A stretch of DNA of 64,000 nucleotides, from assembly GCA_022266195.1 (NCBI GenBank), contig WHVY01000001.1, positions 7,068,001 to 7,132,000 on the forward strand, in the 5' to 3' direction. Every line of letters starts with the position of its first letter. Position 1 is the first letter of the stretch. Shown piece by piece: positions 31,355-44,328 of this stretch. The position numbers were made by a program, and so were the translations under genes. The DNA comes from Tetranychus cinnabarinus (taxonomy: Eukaryota > Arthropoda > Arachnida > Trombidiformes > Tetranychidae). The notes under the pieces are model-generated. The model was not told where the DNA came from, did no database searches, and saw only the letters and a program-made list of their open reading frames with translations.

Positions 31355-33134
31355 ATGTTTATCAATGAACTTCCAGACGACTGTTTGCTCATTATTTTTG
31401 GTCTGATAAATGAACTGGAGGATTTATTAAACTGCTATAAAGGTAATTTTATTTTAATCAAAAAGTAAGTTACACCTCTGGATCAGATACTCTGATCTGA
31501 TTTAGGATCCAAGTTAAAACCATTAAGCTATATCGATTAATCTCAAAGCGATAGTATCTCAATCTAGATTATTACAATTTGATGAATATTATCATTTCAC
31601 TTGATTTAAAGCATTTGTATGTTTTTGCAAATTTTTATCACGTTGTGGTTAAAGCATAATGATCAAACAAATCAAACATAAAATTTAGTAACTCAATGTA
31701 AAATTTCTTTGCAGTATGCAGCAAATGGAGCCATTTAATTGCTGAGCGAACCAGAAAAGTTGAATATTTGGTTGGTAAGACTCATTGTTATTGATACTTA
31801 TTCTCATTATTAATTAATTCCCTCATTTAACTAAATTATATTTTCAGAAAATCGACATTGGCGGCATGATGAAACATCTCCAAGTAATACGTTTGGTTAT
31901 GTTTATTATCGAACAGAGGAACCAATTGATGGAGACTGTCTGAGCACATTATTTCCAAATCTGATGGTTTGTTTAATCATTGAGCTTTTATTGTTTACTG
32001 AATATTCATTCTCTTATACTCATTATATTTGATTCCCTTAGGTTGCCGATTTTTATTATGGACTGTGTATAAAAGGGAAACATGAAGATATCGTTACATT
32101 GATTAAAAAGATGCCATCTTTAGAAGGAAATAGCCATGAATTTTATAACACAGAGCAATCAATTTTCCAACATTGTGATCAACTCGAAATGGTATCCACC
32201 AATTACGTAGATCCATGCATGGAAAAGAATGGTGTCAGTATTAAACAATTGCACCTTTGGAATTATACTCTGAATAGATTCAAGGAAGATGCACATTATT
32301 TTCCGAATCTTGAAAGACTATCTATTTCTAATAATGAAGGTAATATTTAAAACTTTTATATTTTGAAGACATTTGAAATGGACATTCATCTTTCATTTTC
32401 AGGCAGCCCAGATTGGCTTTATGATGGTCCCATATTGAGAGAACTTAAAATAGTTGAATTGGGATTATCTTCTTACGATGGTACAGACATTTATTATGGT
32501 TTCCAGTTCATGGATTCATGTCCAAACTTGCAAAGTGCTCACATCAGATTGGAATCTAATCGTATTTTTGTTAATGAATCATTAAAACATGAATCTTTGC
32601 AAGATTTAGTTTTACAATCTGTAAGTACAGTTTGTATTGGTTTGCTTTGAAATGCATTTCTTTATTTGGGAAATTTTCTTAAAATCTTCCCAATTCAAAC
32701 ACAAACATAGAGATTAATCTACATTAATTAAATAATCTGTATATTCTCAGTATTACGAGATGGATTGGAATGAACTGAAAAGATTATTTATGAAATATCC
32801 AAATCTTAAACATCTTTCACTGAGGAGCGACGATAGACTGGAAAATAAACATGTGGAGCAATTAGTTGACATTTTACCCAATTTAGTGTTATTTGCTGTT
32901 CGTGGTTGTCCAAGAGTAACTCAGAAGGCTGCTAATTATGTTCAACATCATAATAAACTACATGGACGGACAATCAAGTTTTATTTTGATGAGAATTACC
33001 ATGAAATTCAATCAGATTGGCCTCAGTTATCAACTAAAAGTGAAAAAATAAGTCAAGGATTCGATTTCATGAAAAATTGTTTTCTAAAAAATCTTCTTTT
33101 TCTTTCTACTTTCTTAATCTCTAATGAAGACTAA
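31355..33134 (+). CDS. F-box/LRR-like gene D, intact
   Basis: Exons 31355..31442, 31715..31774, 31848..31966, 32042..32339, 32403..32620 and 32751..33134, 388 aa. F-box INELPDDCLLIIF and VCSKWSHLIAERTRKVEYLV. Exon 4 has a changed opening (VADFYYGLCIKGKHEDIVTL) and NSHEFYNTEQSIFQHCDQLEM. LRR-like segments FPNLERLSI, CPNLQSAHI, YPNLKHLSL and LPNLVLFAV are kept. It ends FLSTFLISNED. Intron 1 shows the empty site for the MITE in gene B. Confidence 0.85.
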
Positions 33135-35360
33135 ACTAGGTCAGCCGGGAGCCGGCGTAGTCTGAGCGAGCGTTTGCCTCTGAGAAACTGACGATTGCAG
33201 ACAATATTCATACACCCAGCAAAAACTACACATAATTTTTGTATGATTCTATTAAGCAAAAGCTATATGAACTTTTGGATTTCATCAAACTAAGATGCGA
33301 TTTCTTTTATTATAATTCCGCTCAATTAAATTTTCTTTCGTGAAATATCAATTCGAAAAACAGTATTTATAAAAACTTCGAGTTGAGAGCAGAGACTGCG
33401 ACAATTTTCAAGGGGCGTTAAAACTAAGTTCATTATAGCTATACAAATTTTAATTCTAATCGACAGTTTTTAAGAAAATCGAGGTCAAAGTCGAGACTTC
33501 GATCGCCTTTTATTCAATTATAAAACAGATTTCTCGATGATCAGGTTTTATTTTGGAATTAAGTCATACAAATCCAAATGTTTATCCTTATTTATGAAAA
33601 ATATTATTGAAAATATAGATGCTAATCACATTTCCGATGTTTTTAAAAAAATAAACATGCTAAATGTCTAAAATTGGGTTGATCAATCTTGGAAAAGCAT
33701 AAGCAGTGGCACAACCAACTTCTGGTATTATTTCAAGTACTTTGACTCCTATGATACGAATGAATCTCATGTAAATAGTGATAATGATGAAGTTCCCGAA
33801 TTACTCAGTGCTTTAAACCAATCCAATTTAAACTGTTGTTCCTGTGATGATCTCTTAGATCAAAATAATTTTGATTTGTTAATTTTTTGATGATTAAAAG
33901 TCTATTTTCACAAAATGTTTGTAAAAATGGTGTAAATAAGCTATAATCAGAGTGGTGAATTATCTCAATGGTGACTGTACTATCTATTTCCATCAATTAA
34001 TCTCTCCTAATTAATCCATCTTTCGTATAAATCGTTGAATGCGTACATTCTGTCTTCTGAGTTAAGATTTATCACAGCATTGGTCAAACGCCATTGCCAT
34101 TATTAGCATCATATTAGTGCGTGAATGTCTCGCGTACAATCTCTGGATCGGCGTAACCTGAGATAACGTGAATTATAACTGTAAACAGGTCGGAATGCTC
34201 CAAAATAACCTGGTACTCAACTAAGTAGTAAAATTGTTTATAAAGATAGAGGTTTGAGTTTGAAATAAAAACGATATGTAAATTAACTTATAATCTTGCG
34301 TATGTTTAGCATATCTAGCTAAATAGTCATCAACTGTTGCGATGAAATCACGAAAATGAGTATTTTGGGCAAAAAATTTCCACGCATGCGCGATTTTCAT
34401 TCGTATTAACTTCTATCATGTTTTTATATGAGCTCACTGAATTTGGTGTACCTAAGTACACTATAGAGTTTTTCAGTCTAAAAAACGATTTTTATGACTT
34501 GAAAACCGTTATTTTTGGGACACCCTGTAGAGTGATATAAAAAATCTTCATCTCAGAGCTGCATATTTATATAAACTTTTATATTCGAAAATCTCATACA
34601 AATCCGTTAAGCCGTTTGTTCTCTACATCAGTGGAATGGTCATTTTTTTCGCCTGAGTATAATACCTTAGTCTTCGCTACGCTCAGACTAATAATCAAAC
34701 TCACACATTTAACTATTTGTTTCTTCAATACAAAAATACCTTGACGATATCAATTAGTAAGATAACTCGAAATCGTATAAAGATGTGGACAATTAGTGAC
34801 TGAAGAAGTCAAGTCTTATTGTCTTTAAGCTAACATGTATTACTTGTTAACTTTATTTCATTTCACCTTTTTAGATCAATAAGGATACCGCTAATCCCAA
34901 ATGGATCCACTTCGCTTGTATGCAGAGTAACTCAGAGTAGTTTCACTCTTTAGATTCAGTAGTTTGTGTTTAAAAATGGTAAAGGTCACTTTTTCATAAA
35001 ATTTTGCTGAATTTAATTGATCAATGTTCAGTTTAACTATTCTCAATTCCTTATTGATACAATGTATCTCAATTAATAGATAATTTGGTAGATAAATATC
35101 AAATCCATGATCCGATATCATTTCCTCGATCCAAATCTCACACTCACAATCGTCCCGTAATCTGAAATATTATTACAACAAGTGCCAACAATTTTTTAAT
35201 GTCTTCTGTATCTAATTTACTTCTAATAAACTTTAATTTTCTCAGTTATATTTTTTTGTACAGGTATTCTACTAAAGCTTATATTCACTAAAATCAATCA
35301 CATCTCTAGATCTCAGTATCTGTTTTAACAAGTGAATAGTTAGGCTTAATTGATTTTACC
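33135..35360. other. 2.2-kb spacer between F-box genes D and E
   Basis: No gene recognised. A GC-richer patch follows gene D at 33140..33180 (GCCGGGAGCCGGCGTAGTCT). TAGTCTGAGCG there and its inverse CGCTCAGACTA near 34683 could be remnants of element ends. GGGACACCCTGTA near 34518 resembles the MITE end at 25629, without a visible partner. Confidence 0.5.
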
Positions 35361-37102
35361 ATGTTTATCAACGAGCTTCCAGACGATTGTTTGCTAATCA
35401 TTTTTGATTTAGTAAATGAATTGGATGATTTATTGAACTGCTTTAAAGGTAAGTTTGTCTTACAAAGCGGCAATTAAATCTCAAAATCAGATACTCTGAT
35501 CTGATTTAAGTTAAAACCATTAAACTAAATGGATTTATCTCACAATTGGATTGTCAGTCCTATAGTTTTTTAATCTAGTTTTTAACAATTTATTGAATAA
35601 TATCATTTGACTTGATTAACAGCATTATAATTGTATATTTTCTGCAAGTGATTCACGAAATTTTATTGTTTCAGTATGCAGTAAATGGAGCCATTTAATT
35701 GCCGATCGAACGCGAAAAGTTAAATATTTGATTGGTAAGACTCAAACTTTTATCATTACTTGAATCTTCTTATTAATCGATTCCTTCATTTAACTAATTT
35801 ATTTTTTTCAGAACATCAAGATTGGCGTAATGATGAACCATACCTAAGTTATCCGTTTGATTGGGTTTATTTTCGAACAGGCGAACCAATTGATGGAACT
35901 TGTTTGAGCTCATTATTTTCAAATTTAATGGTTTGTTGGATAATCTAGCTTTATTGTTTGGTCAATATTCATTTTGTTGTACTTTCATTTTTGCCTTAGG
36001 TGGCCGACTTTTCTGAAACATTTCGTGAAAGAGTAAAGCATGAAGATATCGTTACATTGATAAAAAAAATAAAACCGTTGAAAGGATTATTTAATTCAAT
36101 CCATAGCGACACAGGAACAGTTTTTCAATATTGTAATGAACTCGAAATGGTTTTACTCAAACACATTGAGCCGTGTTTAGAAAAGAATGGTTTCAAAATT
36201 AAACAATTAGTCCTTTGGAATTCTCTAACAATATTCAAGAACCATGCACATTACTTTCCAAATCTTGAAAGGCTTTACATTTACAATCAAGGTGATTTTT
36301 AAATATATTTTGAAGAAATTTTTGTTAATGAACATTCATCTTGCATCCTCAGTCAAGCCAGATGGACCCTACGATGGTCCCATATCCAGAAGACTTAAAA
36401 TACTTGAAATTTGCTCAACTTGTTATTATGATAGAACCCGTTACACATTTTATGGTTTCCAGTTCATGGATTACTGTCCAAATTTACAGAGTGCACACAT
36501 TTTCCTGGAATCTGATCACATTTTTGTTGATGAATCAGTTAAACACAAATCTTTAGAAGATTTAGTTTTAGATTTTGTAAGTATTGATTTAATTTGCTGA
36601 TTTGTGATTTATTCTTGCAATTTATTTCCAAATCAAACTTAATTAAAGAGGTTCATGACAAAAGTATCTGATTGCATCTATATTAATTAACTAATTTGTA
36701 TATTCTTAGTATCGCAGAAGTGTCGAATGGAATGACTTGAAAAGATTGTTGATGAAATATCCGAATCTTAAACATCTTACACTTTGGCATAACGATGGAC
36801 TGGAAAATGCACATGTGGAGCAATTGGTTCGCATTTTACCCAATTTAGTGTTATTTGTTATTCGTGATTGTCCAATAGTCACGCAAAAGGCTGCTGATTA
36901 TGTTCAACATTTTTGTAAATCAAATAGACGATCAATCAAGTTTTATTTTGATGAGAATTTCCGTGAAATTCATTCAGATTGGCCTCATTTATCGACTAAG
37001 GGTGAAAAAATGAGCCTAGGTTTTGATTTCATGAAAAATTGTTTTCTCAAACAATTTCTTCTTCTTTCTACTTTCTTAATACCTATTGATGAATCGCATT
37101 GA
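35361..37102 (+). CDS. F-box/LRR-like gene E, intact
   Basis: Exons 35361..35448, 35675..35734, 35812..35930, 36000..36291, 36353..36576 and 36710..37102, 391 aa. F-box INELPDDCLLIIF and VCSKWSHLIADRTRKVKYLI. Exon 3 (QDWRNDEPYLSYPFDWVYFR) resembles gene G. Exon 5 carries a two-codon expansion (CYYDRTRYTFYGFQFMDYCP). The protein ends LLSTFLIPIDESH, so the usual NED tail is changed by a few codons. Phases match the family throughout. Confidence 0.85.
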
Positions 37103-37789
37103 GTTTTAAGAGTTTGAATCAAATAAAGGTTTCATTTATTCATTGTCTTCGATATAATAAGGCAAACTTCAACCTTTGTCATCAGGACTGCTGACACTTC
37201 TAATTTACTCTTTGGACTTCAGGTTCTTGCTCAGTAGAGCTCATTTCTCCATTGCTACATTTGGAAAATTGATTCTAATGTAAATTCAATTGCTGTAATA
37301 ATTTCCTAACTTTTTTTCTCAATCCAACAAACAAGAACTGTTTCATTGTCAATGTGGATCGCTTTGCCAGAAGAGGTCATGGAGACGGACTATTATTTGA
37401 AGCTAAATTTTTAAATATTAGAGCGATCCATTGATGTTTACCCCCCATGGTCAGAAATCACATTTTGTGCATAAGGTGGCTGGATTATGGGTTTACAGTC
37501 CAAAGTCTTTATTTCTCGCGTGAATTCGCAAAATCTGTAAAAATTGTGATTTCTGAGCTCAAAAATTCTCCGTCAAAAAGTTTTATTTTTCAGCACAGCT
37601 TAATCATCAGTAATTAGAAATCAACCAAACCTTTTAGCCTGGTCAAACACGACCTGGAGAGTAATACAAAAGTGTTTTTATCCATCTCAAGTTAACTTAA
37701 ATATGCGAGGGTAACCATCAATGGATCGCTCTAATACGATGATAGATGGCGTCTTTCTTTTTTGTGAAAATAAACGTATACATGACATG

Positions 37790-37895
37790 TACAGGGTGGG
37801 GAGAAAGTTTCTAGGCATTTGATGACGAAATAAGGCACAAAAAAGTATCTGAAAGGTGGAGCTTAAATGCCTAGAAACTTTCTCCCCACCCTGTA
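37790..37895. mobile_element. About 105-bp palindromic MITE
   Basis: ACAGGGTGGGGAGAAAGTTT...its perfect inverted repeat of 30 bp (through CTAGGCATTT), flanked by TA. Very short centre; no coding potential. Confidence 0.8.
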
Positions 37896-37898
37896 TTA

Positions 37899-38058
37899 CA
37901 GTAAATCCTCAGTTAATGCATAAAACAGCTCCACCTAACGTTAATTAGTCATTAATAGTCTAATTTTCAGTGTTAATTTGATGAAAAAACAACACCATCT
38001 TTCTGATTTTTGCTGGAAGCTTACCCCACATTTTTATGCATTAACTGAGGACTTACAG
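37899..38058. mobile_element. 160-bp MITE upstream of gene F
   Basis: Ends CAGTAAATCCTCAGTTAATG and, inverted, CTGTAAGTCCTCAGTTAATG, each flanked by TA. It ends about 36 bp before the ATG of gene F. Confidence 0.8.
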
Positions 38059-38094
38059 TACATGTATTGAAAAGTGATTATTGTAGCTTAAGCA

Positions 38095-40403
38095 ATGTTT
38101 ATCAATGAACTTCCAGACGATTGTTTGCTCATCATTTTCGGTCAAATAAATGAATTGGATGATTTATTGAACTGCTATAAAGGTAAGTTTGTTTTAAATC
38201 GATTACTGTCATCTACCAGATAATGATAGTAACTGAAATAGCGTATTGCACAGCAAGCCTATTCAATGATCAAAAATTTAATTGCAATAATTAATTAAAT
38301 CAAAATCGATTGCTAGAAATATCATACAAATAAATACAAATGTGTATTATTGACCTGAAGATCGTTGACTAAATTGAATTTTTCAGAAATATTCAATTTT
38401 CTTGATAATATTTTTAGAATTTCAATTAAATTTTCCTTATTGGAGATGTAAACAAAGGGTTTGAGGGGCTATTGAATAATCTACTGCAATTATCTGGTAG
38501 ATGACAGTATTATTTAAAATAGAAATCGCGCTAAATGATAGAAGAGTTTTGCTATTTACTCTTAGAACTTGTAAGTTACAAGTAGTTGTTAGCAGTTTAG
38601 TCCCAATACTATGGAAAGTGAATCAACGTTTTTTCTCGCCTTTGTATTATCTTTCATTGGCTTGAGTTAATTATTAATCACTAGTCAATTATTCAGTTTG
38701 ATTTCGGTTATTCACTAGACACGAGTTATGCTCGTTTTTTTTAATGCTTTTGTGTTGATAAGGAACGAAATAACGTAATCATCAAGAAAATCAAAATAAA
38801 ATTTAGTAATTTACATGTAATAAAAATTTTATAGTATGCAGCAAATGGAGTCAATTGATTGCAAAGCGAACCAGAACAGTTAAATATTTGATTGGTAAGA
38901 CTCCAATTATGAATACTTATTCTCATTTTGGATGAATTGACTCATTTAAACAATTTCCTTCCAGGACATCGGGCTAATATTAAAAGGATTGAAACTGTGC
39001 AATTTCCAAGAAATGTGTTTGGTTATGTCTATTATGAATCAGAGGCACCAACTGATGGAACTTGTTTGAGCACATTATTTCCAAATCTAATAGTTTGTTG
39101 AATGCTTTACTTTTATTGCTTGCTGAATATTCATTCTGTAATATATTATTACCTAGGTTGCTGATTTTTCTGGATTCCGTGCAAAAGTAAAATATGAAGA
39201 TATGGTTACATTTGTCAAATCGATAAAACCTTTAAAAGGATTAATACATAACTACGATAACATAGGTGAATCAATTTTTCAATATTGTGATCAACTCGAA
39301 ATGTTATCCGCCGACTACATTGATCCATACATGGAAAAGATTGGTAACAATATTAAGCAACTGTGCCTCGACGATGTTACTCTAGATGAATTCAAAATGC
39401 ATGCAAATTATTTTCCGAATCTTGAAAGACTACACATTTTTATGACCGGTAAAGTTTGAGAATAAATTTTTCAGCATCGAATTGCGTCAGTTAGACTAAT
39501 GACTTTAATTTCAAATATTTCAAGAGATTATTCCGAAATAACGGTTAAAAAGGTCACAAGATCACCTTGCTACTGTTGATGAGATACTGATATTTTATTA
39601 CGGAACAATCTCTTGAAATATTCGAAATTAAAGTCATTAGTCTAACTGACGAAATTCAATTCTGAAAAATTATTCTCAAAATTTACCGATCATACCTTAT
39701 TTTAAAGAAATTTTTGTTAATGAACAATCATCTTCTAGATTTAGATGTCCACTACGATGGTCCCATACTTAGAAGACTTAAAATACTTGAATTGTACTTT
39801 TTGACTCCTTACTATTATGATGACCCAGACATTTATTATGGATTCCAATTCCTGGATTCATGTCCAAATTTACAAAGTGCACACCTTTTCTTTCGCTCCA
39901 ATCGCATTTTTGTCGCTGAATCAGTAAAAAACAAATCTTTACAAGATTTAGTTTTGACCTTTGTAAGTATTTTATTTTGAATTTATTTGCTTATACTCTT
40001 TCCAAATCATACACAATGAGGTTCATCATAACAAAAGTATCTTAATTCATCTGTATTAATTAACTAATTTGTATATGCATAGGATGGTTTTGATTATTAT
40101 GCTAGCGTCGAATGGAAATACTTGAAAAGAGTGCTTATGAAATATCCAAATCTTAAACATCTTGCACTGGTGGGCAACATGTATCTGAATGATGAATATG
40201 TTGAAGAATTGGTCCGTATTTTGCCCAATTTAGTGTTACTTATTGTTCGTGCTGAATATTGGCGTTACGTTACTCAAAAGGCTGTTGATTATGTTCGAGA
40301 CTATTGTAATTTACATGGACGATCAATCAAGTTTTATTTTGATGATAATCATCATGAAATTCAGTCAGATTGGCCTCAGTTGTCCACTAATTTTGAAAAA
40401 TAA
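38095..40403 (+). CDS. F-box/LRR-like gene F, truncated by a one-base deletion
   Basis: Exons 38095..38182, 38835..38894, 38965..39092, 39157..39448, 39739..39962 and 40083..40403, 370 aa. F-box INELPDDCLLIIF and VCSKWSQLIAKRTRTVKYLI. With gene H it shares a distinct exon 3 (PRNVFGYVYYESEAP). In exon 6 the run before ATAAGTCAAGG is one A shorter than in the paralogues, so the frame stops at TAA 40401..40403. About 28 codons of the usual C-terminus remain readable in the next frame up to about 40487. Intron 1 contains a MITE and intron 4 a large palindrome, and the upstream block is lost. The gene may still make a shortened protein, or be on its way to a pseudogene. Confidence 0.75.
38204..38509. 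mobile_element. 306-bp MITE in intron 1 of gene F
   Basis: TACTGTCATCTACCAGATAA at the left end and its exact inverse at the right, with TA at both borders. Gene H has the flanking intron sequence (GTATTATTTTAAATAGAAA near 44447..44465) without the insertion. Confidence 0.8.
39447..39688. mobile_element. 242-bp palindrome covering the donor site of gene F intron 4
   Basis: Left arm from CGGTAAAGTTTGAGAATAAA (39447) and right arm ending ATTATTCTCAAAATTTACCG (39688) are inverted copies over about 95 bp each. The arm includes the exon-intron junction, so the intron holds an inverted copy of its own donor. No other family member has it. Confidence 0.75.
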
Positions 40404-41267
40404 GTCAAGGTTTTGATTTCATGAAAAATTGTTTTCTCAAAGATTTTATGGTCCTTCCCAATTTTTTAATCTCAAACGAGGACTAAATAACCAAACCTAT
40501 GCGTTCATCTATTGTCATCTTCAATACTCAATATATAATCACGATATGTATAAGAAATACATAAAGATGTATAACTTATAATCGAATAAAAATTGAAACA
40601 ATTAACACAATTTCAAGAAAACGACAGCAATTCGATTGTCCACCTCATTAAAGGGACCACCGATTCATCGTGTAGTTAACATATTATCTTTGTAATTTCA
40701 GCTTTGAATTGGAATTTCTTTGATTTAAAGATGTGTGAACTTATTTGCAAAAACTCTTGAGTTCAGAGTTAAGACTTGGTGAGCCTTCAAGGGCATGCAA
40801 ATGAAATTGGTTTGGGTAATAGAAAAATTATCTGATTATAGCTTTTTGAGAAAAGCGTGTTCTAAGCTTAAACTTGTCTCGAACTTTGTACAACTGTGGA
40901 ATCAAATCTTCTATCAAATTACTTTCTTTCATGCTACTTCAATGCAAAATAAAGTAAGATTAGCTATTCTTACTAACCAGTTAAGCCAGTTTGATAGATA
41001 AATATCGAATCCAGGATTCTATTTCATTTCTTGTTACTGAGCTAACAATTGTAAATATCACATCCAAACACGGGGCGTAACTTGAAGTACTTATTTAAAC
41101 ATTTGCCATTGATGTAAATGTGTTTTAAGACTATTATTGTAATTTTGTTTGTGATAAATAACTGCCAGATAAGTTCATGTTTATTGAATTCAATCATCTC
41201 TAGATCTCATCATCTGTATTGAAAAGTGATTAGTTAGGCTTAAACATAAGTTGATTTCATGTGTCAA
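40404..41267. other. Spacer between F-box genes F and G
   Basis: No gene. The first 280 bp (out-of-frame tail and 3' flank of F) resemble 46570..46800 downstream of gene H, including an AACGACAGCAATTCGATTGT-type stretch. Confidence 0.6.
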
Positions 41268-43067
41268 ATGTTTATCAATGAACTTCCAGACGATTGTTTG
41301 CTCATCATTTTTGGTCTGATAAATGAATTGAATGATTTATTAAACTGCTATAAAGGTAAGTTTATTTTAAACAAGTAGTAAGTTACACTTTGAATTAGAG
41401 AATATTATTCAAGGTAAAATCCATTCAGCTATATCGATTGATCTTAGTACTATAGTACCTGAATGTCGATTATAACAATTTGGTGAATATTTTGAATATT
41501 ACAGCATAATATTTGCATACTTTTCCAAATGTTAATATGATCATCAAGCAAATCAAATGAAAAATTTAGTCCTTTAATAGAAAATTCATTACAGTGTGCA
41601 ACAAATGGAGCCACTTAATTGCTGAGAGAACCAGAAAAGTTAAATATTTGGTTGGTAAGAATTTTCCTTTCTACTTATTCACATTATGAATGAATCTGTT
41701 GATTTAAGCAATTCAAAATATTCATTTTCAGAACATCGAGATTGGTGGAATAATGAACCATCTCTAAGTTATCCGTTTGATTGGGTTTATTATCGAACAG
41801 AGGAACCGATCGATGGAACTTGTTTGAGCAAATTATTTCCAAATTTAAGTGTTAGTTGAATGATTATACTTTTATTTTTCGCTAAATTTTCATTTTTTAT
41901 AGTATTTTTGCCTTATTACTTTAGATTGCTGACTTTTCCGGATTGCGTGAAAAAGTGAAACATGAAGATCTTGTTACATTGGTCAAAAATATAAAATCTT
42001 TTGAAGGATTAATTGATCGAGTTTATAGAGACGAAGAATCAATTTTCCGACATTGTGATCAACTAGAAATGGTATCTACCGATTACATTGAGCTATGCAT
42101 ATTAGAGGATGGTCCTAATATCAAACAATTGCACCTTGAGAATAGGAATCTACATGTCCGTGATTTCAAGCAAAATGCTCACTACTTGCCAAATCTTGAA
42201 AGATTGCACATTTATTTAGATGGAAGTGAGTTTCAAATATTATTATATTTTATTTTTTATTAATATATTTAGAGCAAACTTCTGAAAATGGACATTCATG
42301 TTTCATCCTTAGGCTGGTCAGATGGCTACTACGATGGTCCCAAATTGAAAAGACTTAAAATACTTGAATTGTTTTTGATTGTTGATTGTTTTCGAGATAT
42401 TTATTATGGTTTTCAGTTCATGGATTCATGTCCAAATCTTCAAAGTGCTCATATAAGCTTGCAATACGATCATATTTTTGTTGATGAATCGTATAAAAAT
42501 GAATCTTTGCGAGACCTAGTTATTGAATTTGTAAGCATTTTATATCTGCTTCTTTGTGAAATACTTCTTCGTCTAAGACCTTTGTAGTCTTGATAATATA
42601 CTCCAAATCCCAGTCTTGATAGATGTCCAACATGGCAAAAATACCTGAATTATTCTAAATTAATCAACTTATCTTTATATGCACAGTATCTTGAGAACTG
42701 TTATGAAAGTTTCGACTGGGATGGATGGAAAAGATTGTTTATGAAATATCCAAATCTTAAGCATCTTGCAATGTGTAGCTTCAAGGACCTGGAAAATGAA
42801 CATGTGGAGCAATTGGTTCGCATTTTGGCCAATTTAGTGTTATTTGCTGTTCGTGGATGTCCAAAGGTGAATCAGGAGGCTGCTCAATCAGGACGATTAA
42901 TCAAGTTTCATTTTGATGCGAATTACCCTTACAGAATTACAGAATTGGATTGGCCTCATTTATCCACTAGACGTGAAAAAATAAGTCAAGGGTTTGATTT
43001 CATGAAACATTGTTTTCTTAAAGATTTTGATAGACTTTCTACTTTCTTGATCTCTAATGAGGACTAA
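41268..43067 (+). CDS. F-box/LRR-like gene G, intact
   Basis: Exons 41268..41355, 41595..41654, 41732..41850, 41925..42225, 42313..42530 and 42687..43067, 388 aa. F-box INELPDDCLLIIF and VCNKWSHLIAERTRKVKYLV. Exon 3 ends LFPNLS with donor GTTAGT rather than the family's GTTTGT. Exon 4 is two codons longer than in B. Exon 6 has lost about ten residues after NQEAAQ (the YVQDYNKLHG segment of the paralogues) and gained a few in the NYPYRITELDWPHL loop, both in frame. It ends RLSTFLISNED. It is the sister of gene B by sequence. Confidence 0.82.
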
Positions 43068-44328
43068 ATAACATTAAAAGCAGATCATTTGAGGAAAAGT
43101 CACACAGTCATACAATTTTGATTACAATTTGACGTCCTTCTATCAAAACTAAATTAAGTCATAACTTTATTCAACTTCAACCTTGCTACAGGAAGGATAA
43201 ATGCAGATCGTTAATTTATGAGAAATTGATTGAAGTAACATGAAAATTAGAAACATGAGCATACATTGCCTGATGAAATAAGGTAAATTATTGAAATTTA
43301 ATTTTGTTGAAATTGAATAGATTGATTCTTATGCTTTGAGTCTTTTAGAGATAAACTATTACCATTTTGTCGATCACAAATATTAAGACTTACATCAATT
43401 AGAAATTAATTTCAAAGCAGATTATTTACGGTCAATAGGTTCGAAAATTTAGAACCTAAGGCTTTGACTCTGTAGAGCTCGCTTTTTTATACGATCGATT
43501 CTGAAAATTGATTTTAAATCAAACAATTGAAGAACTTGATGAATCCCCTTATGGGAAGAAGGGTAAAGAGGCTACAAGGGCTGTCAATTAAAGAGTTCAA
43601 TTGTAAAATTCGTGGTTTTCCCTTGTAGTTAGTTCGCCTAGACTGCCGTCTAATAAAAAAAGTTAAAAGTCTTGGAGAAAACTTGTCGATTGGATAAACA
43701 ACTGTTTCAGTGTGAATGTGAATTGGTTTAGCAGAAGAGATCATGAAGACGAACTGTTTCAAGTCAAATTTTAAAATAAATTATAAACAAAGTATTTAAA
43801 ACATTAGATACTACAGTTAAAATGGGTGATTTAACTAAATTTTCTTACAAGCAGTTCACTGGTGTAAACAATTTAAAGTGATTGCTCTCTTAATTTTCTT
43901 CAAACGGCAGTAGTTACTAGGCAACTTAAGGCTAGAGAAAGAGATCTTCTTCTGTCTCTTTCTATTTCTCTTTCTTTTTCAAATATGAGAGAGCGCACTT
44001 AGGAGAGATCACTGTAACTTGATCGTCTGCTCGACTTCTGACCATTTTTCTAATTTTCTTATCAATAGATGGCGACTTTCCTTTTTGTAAAAATAAACGT
44101 AAACGCAAGCTGTAGCTAAACTGTATTACAGTTACTGGAAGTAACTTAAAGTATTCGCAAATAAGCGCCATTACAGTTGCTGTGTTTCATCGCTAATTTA
44201 CCCTATTTTTTAATTATATGTTTATGAATAGATAAGTTCTACTAAATTTTATATTTTTTGAAATCAATCAAATCTCGGATCTAAGATCGAAACATTTGGA
44301 TTGAAAAGTGATTATTGTAGCTTAAGCA
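43068..44328. other. Spacer between F-box genes G and H
   Basis: No gene. A CT-rich run near 43940..43980 (CTTCTTCTGTCTCTTTCTAT) is simple sequence. The TAGATGGCGACTTTCCTTTT segment near 44067 parallels 37743 upstream of gene F, so F and H share upstream flank. Confidence 0.6.

Larger units (their letters stand above)
37103..38094. other. Spacer between F-box genes E and F, with two MITEs
   Basis: Duplicated flank (37381..37430 is similar to about 43710..43780) interrupted by two small palindromic elements at 37790..37895 and 37899..38058. Together they occupy the place where the CATCTCTAGAT block stands in other copies. Confidence 0.6.

Noticed and set aside
33150..34695. Inverted TAGTCTGAGCG pair suggesting one large element
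   Set aside because: Only about 11 bp match and no other element hallmarks lie between them.
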